Shown piece after piece: positions 17,038 through 24,594 of a DNA stretch of 41,870 nucleotides (within the stretch, counting starts at the first letter, position 1; each line of letters opens with the position of its first letter). Position numbers and translations under genes: made by a program. The notes beneath the pieces are model-generated. The model was not told where the DNA came from. It did no database searches and saw nothing but the letters and a program-made list of their open reading frames with translations. Source of the DNA: an uncultured bacterium (GTDB lineage: Bacteria > UBP6 > UBA1177 > JAKLFG01); the NCBI GenBank assembly GCA_937871295.1, contig CALMRE010000115.1, forward strand, positions 1-41,870. Direction: 5' to 3'.

Positions 17038-17038
17038 C

Positions 17039-17995
17039 CTAATATTCGAAAAGCTGAAGATCTTCGCCGGTCAGCATGAACACCTTGAGATCAAGACGCT
17101 TTTTCATCTTCGCGATATATTCCTTATCGCGCCAGCCGACCGACAGCGCGGTGGCGAGCGCATCGGCGGTCATGCAGTCGGGGGCGATGACGGTGACCGA
17201 GTGGGCCCCTTCGACCGGGTTGCCGGTCGCCGGGTCGATGATGTGCGAGAACTTTTTGCCGTTCTTCTCGAGATAGCGTTCGTAGTCGCCCGAGGTCGAC
17301 ATGCTGGTACAGCCGTCCATCGGCGTCTCGAAGGTCCTGATGAGTTCGTCCTTCTGGAGCGGATTGCGGATGCCGACGGTCCACGGTTTCCCGTATTTGC
17401 TGCCGCAGACCACCAGTTCGCCGGTATAGTTGATGAGGAAGTCCTTGCGTCCCGCCTTCTCCATGAGGCGGCGCGTCTCATCGGCGGCGTACCCGGCCGC
17501 TATCCCGCCGAAGTCGAGCTTTACCCCCTCTTTCTTGAAGGCGACGGTATTTTTCGCGCAGTCGATCACGAGGTTGTCGACGCCTACCAGCGGCAGATGC
17601 TTCCGCACCTCGTCGGGGTTCGGCACCTCGTTGCGGTGAAGATCCCACAGGAAGCCCTCGCTTTTGTAGGTGATGTCGAATTTGCCGCCCGTCTCGCGGG
17701 TGAAGAAGGCCGCCGCGTCGAGCAGTTTGCAGTACCAGCCGGGGACCTCGATCGGCCCGATGTGGGCACCGGTGTTGAGTTTAGAGGTGATGCTTTTGTC
17801 GCTGTAGTAGTTGAGGTCGCGTGAAAAGGTGGTCACCTGTTTGACGATCTCCTTTTCGAGTCCGGCGTCCTGCGGCCCGGTGTAGGAGACGGTCAGGTCG
17901 CCGCCGAGCCCCTTGAACGAGAAGGTGTTGGGCGGTTTGGAGCAGGCGGCAACGGTGAAGAAGAGCAGAAGAGAAAGAAGAAAGATGCGTTTCAT
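17039..17995 (-). CDS. apbE: FAD:protein FMN transferase (ApbE), lipoprotein form
   Basis: 318 residues from the chosen ATG. ApbE moves FMN from FAD onto Thr/Ser of periplasmic flavoproteins such as NqrC/RnfG subunits. Seen: a lipobox (VAACS, Cys18), ITSKLNTG and FDITY near the flavin site, DFGGIAAGYAAD (usual DLGGIAKGYAVD, with the Lys replaced by Ala), STSGDYERY, HIIDPATGNPV and the metal-binding D-ALATALSVG helix. Length fits the family (about 320-350). The ATG at 17995 is preferred over the GTG at 18004 because GGAG lies 8 bases before it, while at the GTG it would touch the codon. It starts 5 bp after the alr stop, so the two are one operon. No Nqr, Rnf or other flavinylation target is in this window. 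Confidence 0.93.
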   Translation of the reverse strand: MKRIFLLSLLLFFTVAACSKPPNTFSFKGLGGDLTVSYTGPQDAGLEKEIVKQVTTFSRDLNYYSDKSITSKLNTGAHIGPIEVPGWYCKLLDAAAFFTRETGGKFDITYKSEGFLWDLHRNEVPNPDEVRKHLPLVGVDNLVIDCAKNTVAFKKEGVKLDFGGIAAGYAADETRRLMEKAGRKDFLINYTGELVVCGSKYGKPWTVGIRNPLQKDELIRTFETPMDGCTSMSTSGDYERYLEKNGKKFSHIIDPATGNPVEGAHSVTVIAPDCMTADALATALSVGWRDKEYIAKMKKRLDLKVFMLTGEDLQLFEY

Positions 17996-18000
17996 GTGCT

Positions 18001-19161
18001 TCACTCCACCACGAAGCGCGGGATGTGACTTCCGATGCGCGAGACCATCTCATAGTTGATGGTGCCGGCGAGTTCGGCGAGCGTTTCGGCCTTTATCTCC
18101 TGCGACCCCTGACGGCCGAGCAGGACCACCTCGTCCTCCAGTTTCACGCCGGGGATATCGGTGACATCGAGCACGGTGAGGTTCATCGCGATGCGGCCGC
18201 GTATCGGCGCGCGCTGGCCGCCGACGAGGGCGTAGCCGCTGTTCGAAAGTTTGCGGTCGTAGCCGTCGGAATAACCGATGGGAAGTATCGCGATGCGGGT
18301 CGGCCGGGTCGTCTGGTAGGAACACCCGTAGCCGATATATTCGCCGCTCTGGAGTGTCTTGAGTTGCGCGATGCGCGTTTTCCAACTCAGCACCGGATGG
18401 AGGATGTGGTCGGCGCCGTTCCCGTTGGCGGTGAGGTAGGAAAGGTAGGTCTCCTTCGAGGGCCACAGACCGTACTGGGCGATGCCGACGCGGACCATGT
18501 CGAAGTGCGTCTTGGGGAAGAGTATCGTCGCGGCCGACGAGGCGAGATGCCGTTCGAAAGCCGGTATCCCCGCCTTTTTCACCGCATCGCACAGTTCGTC
18601 GAACCGGGCGAGTTGGCGCATGGCGTAGGTATGATCGGTGGTGTCCTCGATGTTGGCGAAATGGCTGTAGACCGCCGCGAGTTCGAGGTGCGGCGAGCGT
18701 TTCAGCAAGGAGAGCACCGCCGCTATCTTCTCGGCCGCCACTCCCTGCCGGTTGGTGCCGGTCTCGACCTTGAGGTGGACCTTTATCGTTTTTCCGGCTG
18801 CGGCCGCCGCCGCTTCGAGCGCCGCGAGATGCTCCTCGTTGTAGGCGACGCACTCGACGCCCTGCGCCGGTACCTCGCCGCACCGCGCGATCGGCACCGG
18901 GCCGAGGAGCAGTATCGATTCAGTGAAACCGGCCTGCCGCAGGATCGCCGCCTCGTCGATGGTGTGGACGCAGAACTGCGTGACGCCGTTATCGCGGGCG
19001 AGTCCCGCCGTTTCGGTGATGCCGTGGCCGTAGCCGTTCGCCTTGATGACCACCGCGAGCCGTGAACGGTCGCCCAGAAGCCGCCGGAAGAAGGCGATGT
19101 TGGAGCGGTAGGCGGAGCGCGAAAGCTCCAGCCACTGATACTGTCCGGCGGTCGCGGTCAT
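18001..19161 (-). CDS. alr: Alanine racemase
   Basis: 386 residues. A PLP enzyme that makes D-alanine for peptidoglycan. The N-terminal TIM barrel has AVVIKANGYGHG with K40 as PLP lysine; the C-terminal domain has the ATRIAILPIGYSDGYDR-like segment, and the catalytic tyrosine is expected in the GYGCSYQTTRPTR segment ahead of it. RGRIAMNLTVLDVTD near the end contains the usual MxxT/D motif. Length is normal for Alr. The ATG has AAGGAG 11 bases upstream. A promoter precedes it, and apbE follows 5 bp after its stop. Confidence 0.96.
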   Translation of the reverse strand: MTATAGQYQWLELSRSAYRSNIAFFRRLLGDRSRLAVVIKANGYGHGITETAGLARDNGVTQFCVHTIDEAAILRQAGFTESILLLGPVPIARCGEVPAQGVECVAYNEEHLAALEAAAAAAGKTIKVHLKVETGTNRQGVAAEKIAAVLSLLKRSPHLELAAVYSHFANIEDTTDHTYAMRQLARFDELCDAVKKAGIPAFERHLASSAATILFPKTHFDMVRVGIAQYGLWPSKETYLSYLTANGNGADHILHPVLSWKTRIAQLKTLQSGEYIGYGCSYQTTRPTRIAILPIGYSDGYDRKLSNSGYALVGGQRAPIRGRIAMNLTVLDVTDIPGVKLEDEVVLLGRQGSQEIKAETLAELAGTINYEMVSRIGSHIPRFVVE

Positions 19162-19190
19162 GGGTCCGATTCTCCTTCAAAAGCCTCGCC

Positions 19191-19218
19191 ATTATATGCG
19201 TCCACCCCCCCAAGGCAA
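19191..19218 (-). promoter_or_regulatory. Predicted alr promoter with a C7/G7 tract in the spacer
   Basis: On the minus strand: TTGCCT (19218-19213), a 16-bp spacer and TATAAT (19196-19191). The spacer contains a run of seven identical bases (19205-19211, C on the plus strand). Confidence 0.65.
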
Positions 19219-19268
19219 ATTTATGGGGAATGAAACGGTCGCGCGCGCGGTTACTGGTCGGTAAAAAG

Positions 19269-19297
19269 TTGACTCTACGGGGGAAACTCACTATAGT
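19269..19297 (+). promoter_or_regulatory. Promoter of the lysS-lol-bamA operon
   Basis: TTGACT (19269-19274), a 17-bp spacer and TATAGT (19292-19297), about 30 bp before the ATG at 19327. It diverges from the alr promoter. No other good promoter is evident until endA, so it may drive all seven genes to 27402. Confidence 0.8.
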
Positions 19298-19326
19298 GGC
19301 CCGTTTTTGCTTATGTGGAGGCTGTG

Positions 19327-19773
19327 ATGAAAAAACTTATTATTTCCGCTGTTCTAGCCCTTTTCGTGATAGTTGCGGCTATCATGATCTACACCTATTC
19401 CCGCGACAAAGACGCCGATAAGGCGACATCCGCCGAAAGCGAGTGTGTAGATGACGGGCAGGGTTCCTGTAGCGATACCGCCAAAAAAATGAAAATGGAG
19501 AAGCGGCGCACGCTGAAGATGGATCCCCGCCGTTTCACCCTGAACCGCGACCTGCTCAACGGGACGGTCCGCAAGCAGTTGCAGGATGAGGGGAAACTGC
19601 CGCCCGACGACCCGAAGAAAGAGCAGGAGCAACAGCCGCAGCAGGCGCCGTCGCCGGAGACCAAGCCGCAGCCGGAGCCGTTGAAGGTGTCGCCCAATCT
19701 GCGGGTCAAGGTCCCGATGAAGATGCTGCGTCCCGCCGCCAATAACGATGCCGAGAAGGAAGTCACGCAATGA
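19327..19773 (+). CDS. Small membrane-anchored protein, function unknown
   Basis: 148 residues. One N-terminal membrane helix (KKLIISAVLALFVIVAAIMIY) is followed by an acidic segment with a Cys pair (ECVDDGQGSC), a basic region, a Gln/Pro/Lys/Glu-rich linker (EQEQQPQQAPSPETK) and a short conserved-looking end (VSPNLRVKVPMKMLRP). No family recognised. The ATG at 19327 is chosen over the in-frame GTG at 19315 because GGAGG sits 5 bases before it. Its stop overlaps the lysS start (ATGA), so it is co-translated with lysS, at the head of the envelope operon. Confidence 0.8.
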   Translation: MKKLIISAVLALFVIVAAIMIYTYSRDKDADKATSAESECVDDGQGSCSDTAKKMKMEKRRTLKMDPRRFTLNRDLLNGTVRKQLQDEGKLPPDDPKKEQEQQPQQAPSPETKPQPEPLKVSPNLRVKVPMKMLRPAANNDAEKEVTQ

Positions 19774-21296
19774 ACGAACAGAAAACCGCTCCGGTACCCC
19801 CGCAGATCGACGAGAACGAGGTCATTCAGCGCAAGAAGGAAAAGATACAGGCGCTCCGCGATCTCGGGCGCAACCCCTACGACAACACCTTCCGCCCCGA
19901 TACGCAGGTGGCCGCCTTCCGCGCCGCCTGTGACGGCATTCCCAAGGAAGAACTGGAGAAACCGGGTAAGCCGCAGAGGTTCGCGCTCGCCGGCCGCGTC
20001 ATGGCGCTCCGGATGATGGGGAAACTCGCCTTCGGACACCTCAAGGACGAAACGGGCCGCCTGCAGGTGGTCTTCACCAAGGAATACCTCGGCGAGGGAT
20101 TCGATTTCTTCAAGAAGTTCATCGACATCGGCGACATCGTCGGCGTGACGGGCGAAGCCTATGTCACCAAGACGGGCGAACTGTCGCTGCTGGTGCACGG
20201 CGTTCATCCGCTCACCAAGAATGTCCGGCCGCTTCCCGAGAAGTTCCACGGCCTGACCGATAAGGAGACCCGCTACCGTCAGCGGTACCTCGATCTGATC
20301 ATGAACGACGAATCGCTCGAGGTCTTCCGGAAACGGGTGAAGATCGTCAACTTCGTCCGCGACTGGATGAACCGCGCCGACTTCCTCGAGGTCGAGACGC
20401 CGATGATGCATCCGCTTGTTTCGGGCGCCGCAGCGCGCCCCTTCGTCACCCACCACAACACGCTCGACATGCAACTCTACATGCGCATCGCCCCGGAATG
20501 CTATCTCAAGCGGCTGCTGGTCGGCGGGATGGGGAAGGTCTACGAGATCAACCGTAACTTCCGCAACGAGGGGATATCGATCAAGCACAACCCCGAGTTC
20601 ACGATGATGGAGTTCTACTGGCCCTACGCCACCTACACCGATCTGATGTCGTTCACCGAAGAGATGATATCGTCGCTTGCCGTCGCGGTGACCGGCGGTA
20701 CGAAAGTGACCTATCAGGGGCGCGAGATAGAGTTCGCCGCGCCGTGGAAGCGCCTGACCATCGAGGAGAGCCTCGTGGAGCACGGCGTCTGCACCGCCGA
20801 GGAGGCGAAGACGCGTGACGGCCTTATCGCGGCGGCCCTCCGTCACGGGATGGACAAGGATCACATCGGCACGATGAGTTACCATAAACTGCTCGTCGAG
20901 ATCTTCGAGGAGAAGGTCGAGGAGCATCTGTGGCAGCCGACCTTCATTACCCGCTATCCCACCGAGGTGTCGCCCCTCGCCCGGCGCAACGACGCCGAAC
21001 CCGACTACACCGACCGGTTCGAGTTCTTCATCGCCTGCCGCGAGATCGGCAACGCCTTCTCGGAACAGAACGATCCGCAGGCGCAGTACGAGGCCTTCGC
21101 CAAACAGGTCGAGGAGAAAAAGAAGGGGAACGCCGAGGCGGTCGACATGGACACCGACTACATCCGCGCACTCGAATACGGCATGCCGCCGGCGGGCGGC
21201 GAAGGGGTCGGCATCGACCGTCTGGTGATGCTGCTCACCGACGCCCCCTCCATCCGCGATGTCATACTTTTCCCGCTCCTGCGGTCGGAACAATAG
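19770..21296 (+). CDS. lysS: Lysyl-tRNA synthetase (class II)
   Basis: 508 residues. Charges tRNA-Lys. An OB-fold anticodon-binding domain (about 70-165) is followed by the class II catalytic core: motif 1 around FLEVETPMMHP, motif 2 EINRNFRNEGISIKHNPEF, a typical GAAARPFVTHHN lysine-site segment and motif 3 GVGIDRLVMLL. Length is normal. It starts inside the stop of the preceding small gene (ATGA). Its location directly upstream of lolC/E is common in Deltaproteobacteria. Confidence 0.98.
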   Translation: MNEQKTAPVPPQIDENEVIQRKKEKIQALRDLGRNPYDNTFRPDTQVAAFRAACDGIPKEELEKPGKPQRFALAGRVMALRMMGKLAFGHLKDETGRLQVVFTKEYLGEGFDFFKKFIDIGDIVGVTGEAYVTKTGELSLLVHGVHPLTKNVRPLPEKFHGLTDKETRYRQRYLDLIMNDESLEVFRKRVKIVNFVRDWMNRADFLEVETPMMHPLVSGAAARPFVTHHNTLDMQLYMRIAPECYLKRLLVGGMGKVYEINRNFRNEGISIKHNPEFTMMEFYWPYATYTDLMSFTEEMISSLAVAVTGGTKVTYQGREIEFAAPWKRLTIEESLVEHGVCTAEEAKTRDGLIAAALRHGMDKDHIGTMSYHKLLVEIFEEKVEEHLWQPTFITRYPTEVSPLARRNDAEPDYTDRFEFFIACREIGNAFSEQNDPQAQYEAFAKQVEEKKKGNAEAVDMDTDYIRALEYGMPPAGGEGVGIDRLVMLLTDAPSIRDVILFPLLRSEQ

Positions 21297-22607
21297 ATGC
21301 GTTTTGAGTTCTTCGTAGGGCTCCGGTATCTCTGGAACACCCGGCGCACCCGCTTTCTGTCGCTGATCACCCTCATTTCGGTGCTCGGCATCGCCATCGG
21401 GGTGGCGGCGCTGGTGACGGTCCAGTCGATCATGGACGGCCTGCAGAACCAGATGAAGCGCTCGATACTCGGGTCGAAGGCCCACGCGCTGGTGTCGACC
21501 GCCGAAGGGACCGTATCCGACTGGGCGCCGCTTGTCGAAAAACTGCGCGCCGTGCCGGGGGTGACCGGCGTCACGCCGATGGTCACCACCGAGGTCATCC
21601 TTTCGGCCCGCGAGGAGGTGCTCGGCGGCATCGCCAGCGGGGTGGATGTCGCGACGGTCGGTTCGGTCATACTCCTTCCCGATCAGATGAGAACGGAGAA
21701 CAGCGACATCGCCTGTCTTGCCTCCCCGGCCAACTGTCCCGATCTGTTCAAACGCCGCGGAATGGACCCGCGCGTCGCTTTCGAGGAGGACCTCCTGCCC
21801 GACCGCGCCCGCGATCTGCCGCCGGTGGTCATCGGCAAGGAGATGGCCCGCTTCTTCAGCCTGCGTCCCGGCGATATCCTGACGGTCATCAGCCCGACCG
21901 GCGGCGGCATGGGGCCGACCGGCCCGCTCCCGCTGTCGAAGAACTTCCGCGTGGCGGGCACCTTCTTCACCGGGATGTACGAATACGACCTCAACTACGT
22001 CTATATGACCCTTACCGCCGCGCAGGCTTTCTTTTCGATGAACGGCGCGGTCAGCACGGTGGCCGTGAAGATCGCGGACCTCTACGACATAGACCGTCTT
22101 GGGGCGCGGATACGGGATGCCGCCGGTCCCGGCTACACAGTGAAGACCTGGAAGGAGATGAACAAGAATATCTTCAACGCGCTCAAGATGGAGAAGATCG
22201 TGATGTTCCTCATCCTCGGGTTCATAGTGCTCGTCGCGTCGTTCAACATCGTGGCGACCCTCCTGATGCTGGTGCTCGGCAAGACCCGCGAGATAGCGAT
22301 ACTCAAGACGATGGGGGCCGACAACCGCGCCATCATGACGCTGTTCGTCTTCGACGGCTTCGTGCTCGGCGTTGTCGGGACCCTGCTCGGCCTCGCGATA
22401 GGTTTCGGCGCCTGTGTCTGGCTCGACGGCATGAAACTCGGTTTCGCGCAGGATGTCTATTACCTGACCGATCTGCCCGTCGAGATGTCGGCGGGACTCT
22501 TCGGACTGGTCGCGCTCGCGGCGCTTCTGGTCTCTTTCGCGGCGACGCTCTATCCCAGCCGTTATGCCGCGCGGATCCGCCCGGCCGACGGTCTGCGGTA
22601 CGAGTAG
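21297..22607 (+). CDS. lolC: Lipoprotein-releasing ABC permease, first paralogue (LolC/E)
   Basis: 436 residues. Inner-membrane subunit that releases lipoproteins to LolA. A first membrane helix (SLITLISVLGIAIGVAALV), a large periplasmic domain, then three helices of the FtsX type near the C-terminus (IVMFLILGFIVLVASFNIVATLLMLV; DGFVLGVVGTLLGLAIGFGA; LFGLVALAALLVSFAATLYP) and the typical ending ADGLRYE. The periplasmic domain contains C140-x6-C147 (CLASPANC), at the same positions as in the next gene. The ATG directly follows the lysS stop. The lolC name is by position; LolC and LolE cannot be told apart here. Confidence 0.93.
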   Translation: MRFEFFVGLRYLWNTRRTRFLSLITLISVLGIAIGVAALVTVQSIMDGLQNQMKRSILGSKAHALVSTAEGTVSDWAPLVEKLRAVPGVTGVTPMVTTEVILSAREEVLGGIASGVDVATVGSVILLPDQMRTENSDIACLASPANCPDLFKRRGMDPRVAFEEDLLPDRARDLPPVVIGKEMARFFSLRPGDILTVISPTGGGMGPTGPLPLSKNFRVAGTFFTGMYEYDLNYVYMTLTAAQAFFSMNGAVSTVAVKIADLYDIDRLGARIRDAAGPGYTVKTWKEMNKNIFNALKMEKIVMFLILGFIVLVASFNIVATLLMLVLGKTREIAILKTMGADNRAIMTLFVFDGFVLGVVGTLLGLAIGFGACVWLDGMKLGFAQDVYYLTDLPVEMSAGLFGLVALAALLVSFAATLYPSRYAARIRPADGLRYE

Positions 22608-22616
22608 GAGGGCCGC

Positions 22617-23918
22617 GTGAAGTTCGAAACGCTCGTCGGCCTGCGCTACTTCAGGAACACCAAACGGTCGGGCGCCTTGTCGCTCATCACCCTGATATCG
22701 GTCGTCGGGATGATGCTCGGCGTCGCGGCGCTCATATCGGTCCTGTCGGTCATGGACGGCTTCCTCTCCGAAATGAAGACCAACATCCTCTCCTCGACGG
22801 CGCACGCCCATTTCCACAAACTGGTCGGCCGTTTCGAGGAGTACGAAAAGCTCGCGAAGGATATCCGGCAGGTGGAGGGGGTCGCCGGCGTCACGCCCTC
22901 GGCGATGAACGAGGTGATGATCTCGGCCAACGGCAAGATAACCGGCGCCATAGCCAACGGCATCGAAGTGGCCACCATCGGCGAGGTGATAGAACTGCCG
23001 CGCCAGATACTGCCCGGCAAGGGGAGTCTTGCGTGTCTCGAAGACCTGACCAAGTGCCCCGACTACGCCAAGGCGGCGGTCGAAGAGGATCTGCTCGCCG
23101 ACGAGGGGGAGGCCCCGCAGAGGCTGCTTCCGCTCGCGATGGGCCGGGACATGGCGGAACATCTGCGCGTGGCGGCGGGCGACGTAGTGACGGTCATCAG
23201 TCCGCTCGGCGGCGGCATAGGGCCTACCGGGCCGGTGCCGGTCAGCCGCTCGTTCGTGGTGGTGGCGCTTTTCCACACCGGGATGTACGACTATGATTTC
23301 AAGTTCGTCTATCTTTCCCTGCCCGACGCGCAGGAATTCTTCTCGGCGAAAGGGATGGCGAGCTATCTCAACATAAAGGTGCGCGACATCTACCGGGTCA
23401 AGGAGGTGTCGAACCGCATCATGCACCTCGTCGGCGGGTTCCCCTACGGGATACAGGACTGGCAGGACATGAACAAGACCACCTTCAAGTTCCTCGAGAT
23501 GCAGAAGATCGTCATGTTCATCATCCTCATCGTGATCATTCTGGTCGCCTCCTTCGGTATCATATCGACGCTGGTGATGCTGGTGATGGGAAAGGTGCAG
23601 GAGATAGCGATACTCAAGGCGATGGGGGCCGACGACCGGATGATACGGCGCATCTTCATGCTGGACGGCCTGCTGGTGGGCGCCGCCGGGACGATAGCGG
23701 GGGCGCTGCTGGCGGTCATGGTCTGCCTGACGCTCGAACAGATAGAATTCCCGCTGGCCAAGGATATCTATTTCTTCAACAAACTGCCGGTCGAGATGTC
23801 GCTCATGAGTTTCGGCATCGTGGCCGCGAGCGCGCTTTTGATAAGTTTCCTCGCGACGCTCTACCCGGCGTGGAAGGCGTCGCGGCTGTCGCCGTCGGAA
23901 GGTCTACGGTACGAATGA
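22617..23918 (+). CDS. lolE: Lipoprotein-releasing ABC permease, second paralogue (LolC/E)
   Basis: 433 residues, clearly paralogous to the previous gene along its whole length (GLRYF-NTKRSGALSLITLISVVGMMLGVAALISVLSV at the start, SEGLRYE at the end). Same topology of 1+3 membrane helices. It also has C140-x6-C147 (CLEDLTKC) in the periplasmic domain, followed by PD. It starts with GTG, with AGGAGGG 4 bases upstream overlapping the previous stop. Two different permeases plus LolD would form the LolCDE heteromer. Confidence 0.93.
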   Translation: MKFETLVGLRYFRNTKRSGALSLITLISVVGMMLGVAALISVLSVMDGFLSEMKTNILSSTAHAHFHKLVGRFEEYEKLAKDIRQVEGVAGVTPSAMNEVMISANGKITGAIANGIEVATIGEVIELPRQILPGKGSLACLEDLTKCPDYAKAAVEEDLLADEGEAPQRLLPLAMGRDMAEHLRVAAGDVVTVISPLGGGIGPTGPVPVSRSFVVVALFHTGMYDYDFKFVYLSLPDAQEFFSAKGMASYLNIKVRDIYRVKEVSNRIMHLVGGFPYGIQDWQDMNKTTFKFLEMQKIVMFIILIVIILVASFGIISTLVMLVMGKVQEIAILKAMGADDRMIRRIFMLDGLLVGAAGTIAGALLAVMVCLTLEQIEFPLAKDIYFFNKLPVEMSLMSFGIVAASALLISFLATLYPAWKASRLSPSEGLRYE

Positions 23919-23925
23919 GGTCGTT

Positions 23926-24594
23926 ATGATGCTTGCCCTGTCGCACATCGCAAAGAGTTACACCATCGAGGGGAGGACCATACCGGTCCTCCGGGACGTG
24001 AACCTCGAACTGCCTGCCGGGGCGCGGATGTCGCTCATCGGCAAGAGCGGCGCCGGGAAATCGACGCTCATCTCCCTCATCGCGACCATAGAGCGGCCCG
24101 ATGCCGGTACCCTGCGCATCGGCGGCGAAGATACCGCCGCGATGAACGACCGGAAACTCAGCCGGTTCCGCAACGCGATGGTCGGTATCGTATTCCAGTT
24201 CCACCACCTTCTGCCCGAATTCACCGCGCTGGAGAATGTGGCGATGCCGCTCCTGATCGGCCGCCGCGTGAGTGAGGCGTTCTCCGAGGCGCGCGCCATG
24301 CTCGGCCGCGTCGGCCTCGCCGACCGGCTGGAGCACAAACCGGCCGAACTGTCGGGCGGTGAGCAGCAGCGGGTCTCCATCGCGCGGGCCCTCATCATGC
24401 GCCCGAAAGTGCTGTTGCTCGACGAACCGACCGGAAATCTTGACGAAGAGACCGGTCTCATTATCCTCGACCTCGTGCTGTCGCTTGCCGACGAGCATAA
24501 GCTCACGACGCTCTTCGTGACCCACAACAAGAGTTTCGCGCGCCGGATGGAACGAAACTATGAACTGAAGGACGGCATGCTATGGCCTCTGTGA
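23926..24594 (+). CDS. lolD: Lipoprotein-releasing ABC ATPase LolD
   Basis: 222 residues, the usual length. Powers lipoprotein extraction by the LolCE permeases. Walker A GKSGAGKST (about 44-52), Q-loop FQFHHLLPEF, ABC signature LSGGEQQRVSIARAL, Walker B VLLLDEPTGNLD and the switch His in FVTHN. The FHHLLPEFTALENV segment is typical of the LolD/MacB group. It starts 7 bp after lolE, and its 3' end overlaps bamA by 13 bases. Either Met1 (23926) or Met2 (23929) could initiate. Confidence 0.96.
   Translation: MMLALSHIAKSYTIEGRTIPVLRDVNLELPAGARMSLIGKSGAGKSTLISLIATIERPDAGTLRIGGEDTAAMNDRKLSRFRNAMVGIVFQFHHLLPEFTALENVAMPLLIGRRVSEAFSEARAMLGRVGLADRLEHKPAELSGGEQQRVSIARALIMRPKVLLLDEPTGNLDEETGLIILDLVLSLADEHKLTTLFVTHNKSFARRMERNYELKDGMLWPL

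Noticed and set aside
19395-23426. 1343-residue open frame on the minus strand
   Set aside because: Antisense to the small membrane gene, lysS, lolC and part of lolE; composition is typical of a shadow frame and no motif is seen.
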